Positions 30,825-41,479 of a DNA stretch of 64,000 bases are shown piece by piece. A model generated the notes under the pieces. That model was given only the letters and a program-made list of their open reading frames with translations, had not been told where the DNA came from and searched no databases. Every line of letters starts with the position of its first letter. The stretch's first letter is position 1. Source of the stretch: Conus ventricosus (Eukaryota; Mollusca; Gastropoda; Neogastropoda; Conidae); assembly GCA_018398815.1 (NCBI GenBank), contig CM031618.1, forward strand, positions 48,505,033-48,569,032. The letters run 5' to 3'. A program made the translations under genes and the position numbers.

Positions 30825-31208
30825 ACACACCACACACACACCCCGCAAAATAAAAAGTGCACTTGCCCGCAGGCACAACCACACACACACACACATACAT
30901 ACATACATACAAGTGCGCGCGTGCATGGTTGTTCATGCACACTTACACACGCCAATAAGCACACACACTGGGGGGCGGGGGGGGGGGGGAGGGTTACAAT
31001 GGGGAATAAATGATAAATGGGAAAATGTACAAAACAAGGCATACATTAAGACATCTGGGTGTAGCATGGGAGGTAGGTGGTGCTATGGTGGCGCAACAGA
31101 ATTAAAGGGCAAAATAAAGCATTAACGAAAAAGATAGATATGCGGTCATGATGAGAGGCGCTAAAAAACACTCCCAATGACACACGCACACACACACACA
31201 AAAAAAAA
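27829..31208 (+). repeat. Segmental duplication, copy B
   Basis: The second copy of the 23354-26886 segment lies ~940 bp downstream in the same orientation. It starts at the same AAGTGTAACTGAGTGACTG and ends at the same A-rich/CA tract. It has one instead of four GTAACTGAGTGACT units, an extra unit in the ACATGTGACT minisatellite, and shorter CAT and C/G tracts. Confidence 0.88.
30115..30602 (-). mobile_element. Solo PLE-2 5' leader-like segment, copy B
   Basis: Counterpart of 25780-26262 inside copy B, with the same GGCATATTGCC hairpin and purine tail. Its presence in both copies shows the segment inserted before the duplication. Confidence 0.6.
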
Positions 31209-31214
31209 GAATTT

Positions 31215-31898
31215 ATCCATACAATATAGTATATATAAGTCCTGCTCCCTTGAACTTCGTAGAATCAGCTCAGTTCGCCGCTTCCTTACTCAAAATGCTC
31301 TGAAGTCTCTAATCTGTGCTTTTGTCCTGTCTCGGCTCGACTATTGTAACTCCTCCTTGCCGGTTGTCCCTTAACGCTAATCTCAAAACTTCAAAAGTTC
31401 AGAACAATGCCGCCGTCTGATCTCCCGTCCTCTAGATTTGATCACATATCACCAATTCTGTCTTCCTTACACTGGCTCCCATTCAGTCTCGCATTGACTT
31501 TAAAGTTCCCCTCCTGGTTTTCAAATCACGAATAATCTGGCTCCCTCCTACCTCTCTGACCTCCTCCATCTCTATGTTCCTTTCCAAAACTTACGCTCAT
31601 CCAACGATTCTCGTCTGCTTCGGCTTCCCTCCGCTCGCCTGAAAACTTCAGGCCAACAAACTTTTCTTACCAGGCACTCCTTGTGGAATAGTCTCCTTCT
31701 TCTTTGCGTAAACGGACTCTTTAGAGACTTTTAAAACCTCCCTAAAGACACATCTTTTCCCTCGGACTGATTACGATATTCACTTACACTGTGCGCGTTT
31801 GCTGGTGTTGAACGCGCTCCTGTGTCTGTCTGCGTGTTTAGAGTTTTTCTTTTTGTTTTTTGTTTTTTTTTCCCCCCGGCGGTGTGTGTGTGTGTGTG

Positions 31899-31957
<59 letters not shown>

Positions 31958-32085
31958 CGTGCGCTTTGAATTTAAAAATTTAATTTTTATCATGTTTTTC
32001 TGTAATATGCGCTTTGGGCTCTTGCGAGGTAAAGCACTCTATAAACATCCTTTTACATTACTTTTACATTACATTACATTACATA
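31215..32085 (+). mobile_element. L2/CR1-type LINE, 3' end of ORF2 with tail repeat
   Basis: The plus strand encodes the C-terminal part of an RT: ISSVRRFLTQNALKSLICAF, then VLSRLDYCNSSLPV, and in shifted frames LHWLPIQSRI-like, NLAPSYLSDLLHLYVP and LRLPSARLKT-like motifs. This is the usual end of L2/CR1 group ORF2. A (GT)n has expanded in the 3' UTR (31883-31953). The element ends with GCGCTTTGGGCTCTTGCGAG and an (ACATT)n-like tail at ~32055-32085. It is 5'-truncated and frameshifted. Confidence 0.75.
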
Positions 32086-32099
32086 TACATATATATGTA

Positions 32100-32560
32100 T
32101 ATATACAGAAAAGATAAATAAAGGGAAGGAAAAGGGAGGGGAGGGAGGGAAAGGAGAGGGGGGGGGGAAAGAAGGAGAGGCATAAAGAGAGGACAAAAAG
32201 AAGGGCCTAAATCAAGGGTGGAAGTATGAGGGAGGGCGAGGGGGAGGAGGGTGGGGGGTGAGAGAGGAGAATAGTAGAGGTCAAAAGTAGAGAGAAAGGA
32301 AGTAAGAGGGAAAGTAAAGAGAAGGAACGAAAGGGGGAAGGAGCCCTTCAGAGGACGACAGAAAAGGAACAAGGACGGAGGAGGCGAGGGAGAAGAGGGA
32401 AAGGGGGAGGAGAGGGGGTGGGGGTAGAAGGGGGGGGGGGTGAAAGGGAAAAAAGGGGGGGGGAGAGGGGGGGCAAAGGAAGGTAGGAAGGAGAGGGATA
32501 GATACAAAAGTAAGTGAGAAGAAAAATAAATAAATAAATAAAAGAAAAGAAAATTTTAAA
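32100..32560 (+). repeat. Purine-rich (GGGA/GAAAG) low-complexity tract
   Basis: About 460 bp are almost entirely A and G on the plus strand. Minus-strand frames through it are Pro/Ser/Leu artefacts. It may be the 3' UTR side of PLE-2 or an independent polypurine tract. Confidence 0.8.
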
Positions 32561-32589
32561 AACCAAAAAGACAGGAGACTGGGGAGCTA

Positions 32590-33748
32590 ACCTACTCAGA
32601 AACTCCTGGCGAAAGAATAGGCTCTCAAACGATCATTCCAGTAGGCGCTAGGCTCTACGGTCACGAAGAGGCCACTGATGCAGACCAACCATGCACAGGT
32701 AAGTACTAAAGGGGAAAGGGAATGATAAGTCATTATCCACCTGATTTGGCTCGGGAAAAAGAAGTACACAGAATTGCAAAGCTTTTTCATTGATACCAGC
32801 TGGATTTCTGGTGCCACGTTTTTGAATCAGGTGAGACTCCATATCCTTCCTGTCTCTAGAGTCACTAGTTTTCATGAGCCACAAGCCCTTCACTCTTGCA
32901 TTGTGTGCGGAATGGCTGGGGAGGTTGAAGTGCTTGGCTACTGGTTTGTCCTTGTTGTATTTAATGTCAGCGAGGTGTTCCTTGAATCTGACAGTCAAAG
33001 TGCGCCCGGTCTCGCTGATGTAAAGTTTAGAACAAACGGTGCAGTGGATGATGTAGACCAAGTTAGTGGTTTGGCAGTTGAAGAATTTGGAGACAGTCAT
33101 GCGTGAACTGGGTCCTTTCACTTTAATGGCAGGCGATGAAGGGCGGGTCTTGCAGGGGGCAGATTGCATGGGCTTGTGCCTACAGAAGATGACGTCTGTG
33201 AGGCTGGAGACTGGAAACGCACAAAGCAAGTCACGGATATTCTTGTCCGTTTGTAGGAACTAGAGGGGGTGGGAAAAAAATTCTAGCTGAGTGGGCCACA
33301 AGACTGAAGGATGTTCCAGTTGGTTTGGAGAATTTTGCGCCCCTGGTGGCAGAAGGGTGGTAGAGCGGCTGACAACAGGTCTGTCTCGGGTTGATTCTGG
33401 GGTTCGGGTTCCAGAGCTTGTGGACGGGCGATGAGCGGGGACTTTCTGGAGAGCAGATCAATGATGTCTTCGGGGAGTGGCGATAAGGAAGAACTGTTTC
33501 ATTTCAAGGGCTTTTACATAAAGACAGAGTCTCAGAGCAGAGTCTGCGGAGCCTCAAGAACTGACATAGGGTATGCTGGTTTTGGTACTGGGATTATGTG
33601 ACGATCTGTAGGAAATAAGAGTGGGAGTCCGTAGGTTGTAGTGGATGGAAGGGGAGTCCACTATCAGTGATGGAGAGATTCATGTCAAGGAAGGATGCAC
33701 TTTTCAGATATTGCGTAGGTGAACTGATAGCTGGATGAAAGTTCTGAC
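32590..33748 (-). mobile_element. Penelope-like element PLE-2, 3' half (endonuclease side)
   Basis: This is the C-terminal half of a second Penelope element, separated from its RT half (53323-55740) by a Polinton insertion. Close to the insertion the minus strand has YLKSASFLDMNLSITDSGLP (33782-33594), the post-RT motif, and further on the GIY-YIG domain. Orientation and motif order continue from the right half across the Polinton. Confidence 0.85.
32648..33229 (-). pseudogene. PLE-2 GIY-YIG endonuclease domain
   Basis: A 193-residue open frame holds LVYIIHCTVCSKLYISETGR followed by TLTVRFKEHLADI and KPVAKHFNLPSHS. It aligns with the Penelope GIY-YIG nuclease: the Arg in the RF-EH helix and the downstream Glu in ESHLIQKRGT are present. 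The second signature reads YIS instead of the usual YIG, a Gly-to-Ser change next to the active site. The domain would nick the target site; this copy cannot be expressed as one protein because the ORF is interrupted. Confidence 0.8.
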
Positions 33749-33987
33749 AGAGAATGTAATATGTTCGTTCAAGACCACCCATCTTATTTGCACGAAAACC
33801 CCTTTTTTCACATACAAATCACGTCCATCTCATGTCATTTTGGCCAAAATTAAACCTGTTTCAAAACAAAATTAACACGCAAAACTGCCAAAAATCGACG
33901 TAATCTTCAATTTAAAATGGTGGGTTTCCGTGCAAAATAGGATTTGGTGATCGTGAACGAACATATTTACATTCTCTCCAGGGACAT
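33749..33987 (+). repeat. Polinton copy 1 left terminal inverted repeat
   Basis: 239 bp complementary to 53081-53322. The repeat is itself self-complementary: its first ~55 bases (33749-33804) pair with its last ~57 (33922-33978), both containing AGAGAATGTAAATATGTTCG-like and TTTTGCACG blocks. It ends at TCCAGGGACAT. Confidence 0.9.
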
Positions 33988-34052
33988 AAAAATTAAGTTT
34001 AACAAAAAATAAGTTTAGCAAAAAATAAATACTATTTTGTTTTGCTAACTCA

Positions 34053-35031
34053 CTGTGTTTGGGGAACAACTTGCAGCTCTTCACGAACAAACGATCTTTT
34101 AGGGGCAGGCTTTTTAGCAGAAAGAGTTTCTCTTAAATAATACACGGGAGGGGTTGTTTTCATAATTCGTTCAACTTCATATACATCTACGCTCCATATG
34201 GGATCTGTAGCTCTAATTCTAACATCACCTTCTGCCTCTCCAGGAGCATACAAGTATCTTACTTTTAGTCCAAACGGCAAGAGTTTTTGAGTCCCCTGCG
34301 CATCTTCAGTAATGCTAATTTTTTAAATTTGATTGCGTTTACTGGTTTAAGGCCTGTGCTTTAAATTCTTCATTGTTCATGGCGCGTAAGACTGCTGGCA
34401 ATCTCCTAACCCATTCTGTGTTGCGTTCTCTGTACTTCGTAGTGTCCATAATTTCTTTGTGATATTGATAGGTAAACAGTCGTTCAGCTAGATTCTTATT
34501 AAAGTTTTCTACTAGGGCTTGTGATCGATGGTTGCCTGAGATCCCTCTCTTAACTGTAACATGATGTTTTAAAAAACAGCTGGTTTACAGAACCTTTAAA
34601 CTCTTTTCCATCATCAACTTGAATCATCATAGGATACTTTAATGGGCCTCGCATGTATATTTGTTGTAAAGCCACAGCCACAGCAGTTGAGCTCTTATCC
34701 GTTAAAGGTTCAGCGTCTTTGTATCTTGAAGCTATGTCAACAACTGTCAGAGAAATACTTAAACTTTTTTCTTCTAACCTTTGTCATGTGGAAGATACAG
34801 CAAGTCCATCTGTGGGTGTCATTTGGAACTGAGTTAACAAATCGAGGTCTTATTATTCTTTTTGGGGCAGGCAGATATATTTGCCAAATTGCCTGTTTGA
34901 AAGCCAGTCTTTCGCATCTGTTCAGACACTTTAGCAGCTTTACTCAGTTTTTCAATAGCAGTCTTTCCTTTCCAATACCCTTTAGGAGAATAATATATTT
35001 TGTACTTCGTATTGCCATATTTTAAATGCAT
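34053..35031 (-). pseudogene. Polinton integrase (retroviral-like, frameshifted)
   Basis: The N-terminal segment (35031 leftward) reads YYSPKGYWKGKTAIEKLSKA, the start typical of Polinton integrases. The catalytic core follows in other frames: first Asp in VVDIASRYKDAEPL (~34745-34700), second Asp in MIQVDDGKEFKGS (~34627-34589), Glu in RSQALVENFNKNLAERLF (~34535-34480), giving the D-D-E triad. A C-terminal module at 34280-34053 reads DPIWSVDVYEVERIMKTTPP, similar to the DNA-binding tails of these enzymes. At least three frameshifts split about 330 codons. It would insert the linear element into host DNA. Its place next to the left TIR is usual for the family. Confidence 0.85.
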
Positions 35032-35185
35032 TTTTTTTACACAAGAAAGTGAGCAACAAGATAGACTGAGTCATGCCAACTGCAATAAAAACTATCTCTT
35101 GCAGTCTTCTGTTCTCGGATGGTTCATAAAAGTCAGACAGTTCTGGCGGTGGCGATGTTAGAAACTTATCTCATTCATTGCGTCA

Positions 35186-35401
35186 TCAACGTCTGTAAAT
35201 GTGTGCTCTGCATGACCCTGTTCTCTTAACTTTATTAATAAAGTCTAAGTGAGCAATTCGTCTTTTCTCATAAGCGTCTCTTGCCTTAGCTAAATCTTCC
35301 ATTGCCTTATTATGACGCTCTCTCTCTTCATCGGACCTCAATTTACTAAACATATAATTGCTTCCAGAGAAGGCCAAAGCATTAACAATAGTTTCCTCCA
35401 A
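35186..35401 (-). CDS. Small coiled-coil Polinton accessory protein
   Basis: About 70 codons with a charged helical core, NKAMEDLAKARDAYEKRRIA then HLDFINKV, preceded by NALAFSGSNYMFSKL. Small coiled-coil proteins of this look occur near the integrase in invertebrate Polintons. The C-terminus is probably altered by a frameshift (SCRAHIYRR). Role unknown; it may be a minor virion or membrane-associated protein. Confidence 0.55.
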   Translation of the reverse strand: MEETIVNALAFSGSNYMFSKLRSDEERERHNKAMEDLAKARDAYEKRRIAHLDFINKVKRTGSCRAHIYRR

Positions 35402-35457
35402 CCATCAGAACCAATCCAGACATCTTTTATAAATCAATATTTTCTAGATTAATCTTT

Positions 35458-35685
35458 CTATGTATTAAAATTTTCTGGGATAATCCCCTGTGTAACAAGA
35501 AAGTCTTTTGACGCAATCCCTGCAGTAATTACAACTATAACCTTAACAACATCCTCAATGTCTAACCTTCCTAGGTCAGCCGGCTTCTTTTTAACATGTT
35601 TTTTGCTAACACACTATAGCCTATACTAAGCCCGCTAATTACAGCAAAAATGGTAAATCGTATTGATAATCTTTTTTTCACTCAT
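35458..35685 (-). CDS. Small membrane protein A (Polinton accessory)
   Basis: From ATG (complement of 35683-35685), frames linked by two apparent indels give an N-terminal transmembrane segment, FTIFAVISGLSIGYSVLAK, a basic loop, then a second hydrophobic segment VVKVIVVITAGIASKDFLVT ending GIIPENFNT before the stop at 35458. About 75 residues. The KDFL(V) ending is shared with the neighbour upstream. Function unknown. Confidence 0.5.
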
Positions 35686-35708
35686 CTTTTTACTAACTAA
35701 AAAAATAA

Positions 35709-35917
35709 TTAAATAATCATAATACGAAAGACTGTCTGTGTGCTTTTAATCAGATAATCTTTTGTTGTTAAAGCTAAAAATAAGGTTGCAACTAGTTTTG
35801 GCGAATCTTCTATCTTTCCCATGTGGGCGGTTTTATTCCTAACAAACATTTTGCAAGGGTTGAATAGACTATAACACCAACGATAGGCACTGCATAATTA
35901 ACCAGCGTTAAACTCAT
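35709..35917 (-). CDS. Small membrane protein B (Polinton accessory)
   Basis: Starts at 35917 with VNYAVPIVGVIVYSTLAKCL, one transmembrane helix, and after an apparent +1 shift continues PKLVATLFLALTTKDYLIKS to a stop near 35709. It has the same two-helix plan and KDYL motif as the next gene, suggesting tandem duplication. Function unknown. Confidence 0.5.
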
Positions 35918-35958
35918 GGTTTTAAAAGTATTATATTATTTTTTATTGCTTTTTAAAA

Positions 35959-36249
35959 ATGGATTGTGACGAACTATTAAAGTGTGGGGAGCAGGCAGAC
36001 TACTCCGTAGGCTACTCAGCAGACCACTGCCATAAAGAAAGATATTACTCTCTAGCTGCTTGCGGAAAAATTAGACAGTATTTAGGCACTGAACTAAACA
36101 TTGAACAGATTCAGCAACTGTCTACATCAGACGTTGAGAAGTACTACGCTAGGTACGAAGCACAGCTAGGGTCAAAAATGGTTAGATCGGTGGGTCAGAC
36201 AATGATTAGTTTATATGCTAAGTTAGTAAGTAAGATGGCGCCGGTTTGA
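35959..36249 (+). CDS. Small cysteine-containing Polinton protein
   Basis: An intact 96-codon ORF on the plus strand, divergent from the membrane-protein pair, starting MDCDELLKCGEQADYSVGY. It has five Cys in the first 40 residues and a helical C-terminus (MVRSVGQTMISLYAKLVSK). It is one of the few unbroken frames in the element, with an AT-rich 40-bp leader. I do not recognise the family. Confidence 0.6.
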   Translation: MDCDELLKCGEQADYSVGYSADHCHKERYYSLAACGKIRQYLGTELNIEQIQQLSTSDVEKYYARYEAQLGSKMVRSVGQTMISLYAKLVSKMAPV

Positions 36250-36429
36250 TTCAGAAGAAGATTTAAAATACGACTATCACAAGATCCGGTTTTAAACAAG
36301 TCCCTAGAAACTCTCGCATGTGACATGTATTACAGATTTGGGACTATGTTATGCCCATTCATCATGGGATTAATTACTTTTAATCATATTAATTTTGATC
36401 ATATTAAATTTAATCGCAATTTTAAAAAA

Positions 36430-36879
36430 ATGAGCGATCAGAAGAAGACACCGCGGGGACAGTCCGCAGGAGCAAGTGAATGTACCACAAGTGAGCCCAC
36501 AAGTGAATGTACCACAGGTGAGTAATGTTACTAAGACTAAAAATCCTGGGCGTGTTGCGGTCGGCCATAGACTAGTGATTGGAACCGACTGAGAAAAGCA
36601 AACCAATCAGCAAAACAAAAATTGTTAGATAGTAATACAACATCGCCACCAACAACAACACCAACAACAGCACAATTAACAACAACAACAACACAATCAA
36701 ACGATAAGATGTATTATTATTATGTATTGGGAGCTGCTGTTGTTGGAGGGGTTTTAGCATACAAATACTTAACACCATACCTAACAACAAATTCACAAGC
36801 CCCCACAGTAAAAGAAGAAGAACCAACTTCTGCAAAAAAGTGCAACCTCCTGCAGGTAGACCCATTTTCTATGGAATAG
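36430..36879 (+). CDS. Polinton single-pass membrane protein, Thr-rich (frameshifted)
   Basis: Starts MSDQKKTPRGQSAGA with a duplicated SECTT motif. After an indel the frame continues through KNPGRVAVGHRL, a motif I associate with a conserved invertebrate Polinton membrane protein. A Thr/Pro-rich stretch and a helix MYYYYVLGAAVVGGVLAYKY follow, then an acidic tail to the stop at 36879. Two indels are needed to join the parts. Probably a virion membrane or scaffold protein; function unknown. Confidence 0.55.
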
Positions 36880-36884
36880 TTTTT

Positions 36885-37095
36885 AACTAAATAAAGTACA
36901 AGTTAAGAACTAGATAAGTACAAGTTAAGTTAGTTATAGAAAGTACTTTTTAAGTTAAGTGCAAGTAAATTACAAGTACAAAAAATTAAGTTATGGTTTT
37001 TAGTACTAGTTAGGTTTCTTAAGTTAAGTACTAGTTAGGTTCTTAAGTTCCAGTTAGGTTCTTAAGTTAAGTACAAGCCAAGTCAGTCAAGTTAA
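36885..37095 (+). repeat. AGTTAAGTAC-type short tandem repeat
   Basis: Degenerate decamers (AAGTACAAGTTAAG, GTTAGGTTCTTAAGTTAAGT) fill the space between the convergent ends of the accessory genes and the polymerase. It may serve as a shared terminator region; that is speculation. Confidence 0.7.
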
Positions 37096-37277
37096 TCTTT
37101 TAAAGTTCTCCAATGCCCTACAGCATATGAAAACTCAGGATTGACGTAAGTTCTCTTGTTATTGTTAGAGACTAGTGATTTTTTGTTAACAGCAGTTGTG
37201 TTTACTTGATGAAGAGTAGAGCGCGATTAACATTTTTGTGATAAAATACTTTGTTTTCAAAGAGAGCTTGCTTGTAG

Positions 37278-40200
37278 TTATCGTGAGTTATATTTTTTTG
37301 ACAATTCTTTACTTATGCCTTTAACTTTTTTCATTACAAAAGTCTGGCTGGCAACGCTATACATCTTCGACCGCAAACCAACATATTCTTTGATAACTGT
37401 CCCATTAAGTTCATCCTTCATCTTTCCAATCACTTTCTTGTTTACAGTTGAATGTAAAGGACTGTCTTTGGGATAGTCGCATGTGTCGTACCACCCATCA
37501 GTTCCTTTAGCTACTTCTGTTTCTAAGTCTTTGTAAAAGTCTTCAGTTGGGGCGTCTAGAATAAAAGAGTCAGTGTCTGTGTAAAGGACTCTTGCTTCTG
37601 GGTACCGCGGTTTAAAGTAGTCGTACAGAAATTCTAACATCAATAACTTTGACAACTCTAATACGGTAAAGCCGATAAACACCGGCTTGTCCAACTTAAC
37701 ATCCTTTTTCTTCATCATAATGCCAACCAGGCTGTCGTTAAATCTTCTAAAGTCTTGATAGTTAGTTTAGAGGCAAACTTAATTGCTTGGTTTTCTTTTG
37801 TAACTAATTTCACATCTTTGCGGTTGTGCACGTTTCTCCATAGTCTTACCAAAACAGCTGTTGTTCATCAGTTTAAAGAAGTCTTTTTCTGAAGCATCAG
37901 TGGGTTGGGTTCTAAGATCAGTATTCTTCTTGATGTATGGCCTCATAAAGGGCTCTTGGTCAAAAGCAATGATTCTATGAACAGCAGTCAGTTTCAACCC
38001 GTGTCTTAAGTAAAACTGTAGGAGTCTGTAATGGCACACATATTTAGTTTTATGTCTAAGATTGGGCACAAGTTTAGGTGGTTCTGTGGGGCTCATCTTT
38101 AAGCTTTCTGCGGCTAGGGGGAAATCGTTGTGGAGGTCATGCAGTTCATAAGGATATTCTAAGTCTACTTCTAGAATAAAACCATACTGTTGATCTGACG
38201 TCAAACTGTCCAACCACTTTAATGCCCTTGAATATTATTTGTACCATGCCCTGTATACATCCTGAAGTTACGTAATGGAAGGGGTTGGCTCATGGCCCCC
38301 CCATACAGATTGTTGGCGTCTAAGTACATTAGATAGTTAGAGGGTTTAGTTGGGTCATAGTCATCTAAATATTTGTTGTTGGCTTTGCAGTAAGGATGAC
38401 AGGCCATGCTAATACCTCCCCTTAGACCCTCTTCAATCATCTGAAGTGTGGGCAGATCAGAAATTAAGTCAATCTGGATGTTTGTAGACTTCAAGAAGGG
38501 ATCCAAGAAGGCCGGGGCAGAGAAAGTAATGTGTTGAGTCTAGACAGTAATGTTTCATGCATGTAGATCTGTAATTCTGAAAGACGTCTGCCAATAAACA
38601 CACGTCAGCCATTAGATAGTAATCGTGATAATCACCCTTGTTTGACAGTGCAATTCTATCCAGGCTTTCTGAGCGTATTCATATTCAGAGTCAGTTATGT
38701 CTTTGCCTCTAAGACTAGAAAAGAAAGCGCCTTTAGGAGGAAGTGAGTCTTCATCAAACCTGTCCCACGAGTTCATGTATTCATAAGGAGAAACTCCTTT
38801 GCGCACTAAAGATGGGTCAAAGTATTGTTTAGTGATTGGAAAGTCTTGTATAGATCCTGCTAACTTATCTAAACTAGCCATCAGATGTTGGGCAGAGTCA
38901 TAAAAGGATAAACAGTCAAGAGTAAAAGTCATGTACTTTTCTGAAGACTGTGCAATGCAGGTAACCCTCTTATATTCAGAAGTCACTGCTTGCATGATAA
39001 AATGAGAATCGTAGCCTCGTAGGTTATGAAAGAAGATAGGCAGTTTCCATGTCTTAGGATCAACCTTAAGTTGAAGATTACAATTGTTGTACGCGGCCCC
39101 CCTGAACTTTCCAGTAATGATCGTGGTCTCTTACTGTCGCGTCTTTACTGTTAGGCGTTAGCTCTAAGCCACAAATCCGGCAGTGAGTGGCTGAGTCATA
39201 ACATAACGTTCTTGGTCTTCAGGAGTCATAACAATGTCTGAAAAAATTTAGTTGGTTGGATAACTGATTGCGAAGTTGTTTCATCTGCTCTAAAAATCTA
39301 CTAGCTGCGTTGGGACCTCTGTAAAATCTCAGGTGTTGTGTGTGCCCCGTCTGACCTAACAACAATAAACGCATAAGAACAGATCTGATGGTGGTGTTAA
39401 TAAGGTTGTTTTTGTTCTTGCTGTTGTGGCCCGTTTGTACTGCGGCAAGATTGATTCAAAGTCAGCATAAACCACGTATGGGCTCATCTGCATTTTGTGT
39501 AAATTCTTAAAACTAACTTTAGACCCTGGTTTAGGTGTAAGGAGTTTGGTTTCGCAGTCTACAAAACTTTTACAATGTTTCTTATGACTGGCACTGCTTC
39601 TATAGTAGGGATTCTGACCAGACACCTTCTACAAAGCCCTTGTTTAGCATGATTCTTTGATGTAAAAACCATAAGTCTGCTTATTGTTCTAATTAATACA
39701 GAATGGCTCTTTGCACTATCTTTAAACAGTATCAAGTCTACATGCTTGTCAAGTGATTCGCCAAAAGTAGGAGCTTTGGGGGAAATCCTTAGAGGCACTA
39801 GATCAGCTTCTACAGACCATGTGTATATGTTTATGGTGATTGGTTTGTTTTGCTCTTCAAACTGAGATATACTGTTTATACTTACTGGAAAGGTTATGTT
39901 ATCAAAGTTCAGCTCTTGCTTATATTGTTCATAATTAGATACTCTGTTTGCATGATTTTTAACAGGATATAAATGTGCTAAAAACACACCACATAAAACA
40001 CATGCTGTCAGAATTATGTATGTTTAAGACTGCTCGTTTTAACTCTAACTCTTTTGGAAGAGGAGGTAAGAATTGCCCAAATATAGGATAGAACTTTGTT
40101 TGTCTTAATCTGATTTCAAGGACTGTCCCTTCAGACCAGCCAGAACCCCTTAACTTTGCCTCCTCACTTGCATGGTTAAACTGTGTAAGCATGTAGTCAG

Positions 40201-40510
40201 CCCAGTCAGAATTTAAAGGGCGCGATAGCTGATTACTTCTTTCTGTTTATTGAAACCCAGACTTCCATGTTACTATCATCAGGCGTTTTTATAATCAATC
40301 AGAACGGCCAACAGCACTTTTACTGGTGGCTCCATCTGAAGAAACTCTGGGATTTAGAGATAGCATGTATCACGCTTTCATGAACGTTTGTAGGGGTAAT
40401 GATGTCCATGTCTACTTCACTAAATGTATTGCTTAATTGTTTGTCATACCAAATATTTCTTCCATCGTATATAGTTTTCCATCCTTAAATTTACTTGTGG
40501 TCATCATTTT
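37278..40510 (-). pseudogene. polB: Protein-primed-type DNA polymerase B (Polinton, frameshifted)
   Basis: About 1,050 codons across at least six frame breaks. The start is ATG near 40510 (MMTTSKFKDGKLYT). The N-terminal domain includes LRQTKFYPIFGQFLPPLPKE. Exonuclease motif I is VVYADFESI (~39475-39449). A Cys/His knuckle, CRICGLEL with RDHDHYW, lies at ~39185-39110. Exonuclease motif II is FHNLRGYDSHFI (~39030). Palm motif A is YLDANNLYGGAMS (~38330), motif B is MNNSCFGKTME (~37870) and motif C is YTDTDSFI (~37584). All catalytic residues are present. It replicates the linear element from a protein primer, by family knowledge. Confidence 0.88.
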
Positions 40511-40573
40511 TAAAACCACAATATTTACGTAAATTAAAAAAATAATTGTATATAAAAGTAAGTAAAACGGGCT

Positions 40574-40834
40574 TTATTCTTCACCCAAGCGTTGCAACAC
40601 TCCAAGACACGTTAACCTTACAATAACACCTGCTAATATTTTAGCTTTTTCTGAATCACTACAATCAATGTTCGCACTTTGTTTGCTTCATTAAATAGTT
40701 CACTATGATCTTTATTATATTGTCTACATAATTCTCAAAACCAGATTCACTAAAATCAATGTTTAACGCTTTCATTTCCTCGTCAAATAGTTCATTACAA
40801 TTCTTTAAATCAGATTCACTGAGTTCAGCAGCCA
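40574..40834 (-). CDS. Small acidic Polinton protein (frameshifted)
   Basis: Starts at 40834 with MAAELSESDLKNCNELFDEE. An internal repeat, ALNIDFSES and later (in frame +1) a matching IDCSDSEKAK, is followed by ILAGVIVRLTCLGVLQRL near the stop at ~40574. About 86 residues if one base is restored near 40700. Function unknown; it lies just upstream of the polymerase on the same strand. Confidence 0.45.
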
Positions 40835-40873
40835 TTTTTAAATTTAAAATAAATAAAAAAAATAATTGTAAAT

Positions 40874-41206
40874 TCAGCTGTTATTCATAGTCTTTTCTAA
40901 TCGTAAAACCTGATCTTCATTAAAACGAATAGCTACTCCTTCAGGGACGGTAGAAACAGTCAGATTAACACTTCAGAAGCCATATTATCAACTAAAATAG
41001 CAAACAACTTTATAACTGGTTGGGGCCAAGATCTGGTATTTTACTAACGACTTCCACTGCACTTCTTCGTATAGTTAGACGCTCAAAAAGATCAGTAATT
41101 AATTCTTCAAACATATTCTTTATCTCTTCCTATTGGCTTCCCCATCCATCTTCCACTCCAACTCCTCAAATATATTACTAAGCTCTCTAACTACTTCGGG
41201 CTTCAT
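40874..41206 (-). CDS. Small conserved Polinton protein, copy 1 (frameshifted)
   Basis: Starts at 41206 (MKPEVVRELSNIFEELEWKM). After an indel it continues as FEELITDLFERLTIRRSAVE and VIKLFAILVDNMAS, ending VLRLEKTMNNS at 40874. The same gene, with different indels, occurs at 59001-59330 in the second Polinton, which supports it as a real conserved ~110-residue protein. Function unknown. Confidence 0.55.
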
Positions 41207-41479
41207 TTTTTAAACCAGAATATAAACACCAATTAATAGAATTAAGTAATCCGTTCCTCTTGTTTTGCGCAAGAATCAGAAGAGAGAAAGGGTGAATAAT
41301 ACAATCGATAACACGGCAGAGAATAACACACAATGAATAATGCAGACGCTAGCCGCAGAGGGAGTAACAATCAATACTGCAGAAGCTAACTGCGAAGAAG
41401 ATAAAAATCATCTGTAGGAGCCAAGCGTTACTTATTTTGTCAAACAAACACAGAAACGCAGCACTCACAGAATGATGTT

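Noticed and set aside
32079..32560. Minus-strand Pro/Ser/Leu-rich ORF of 142 codons
   Set aside because: Produced by a polypurine tract on the plus strand.
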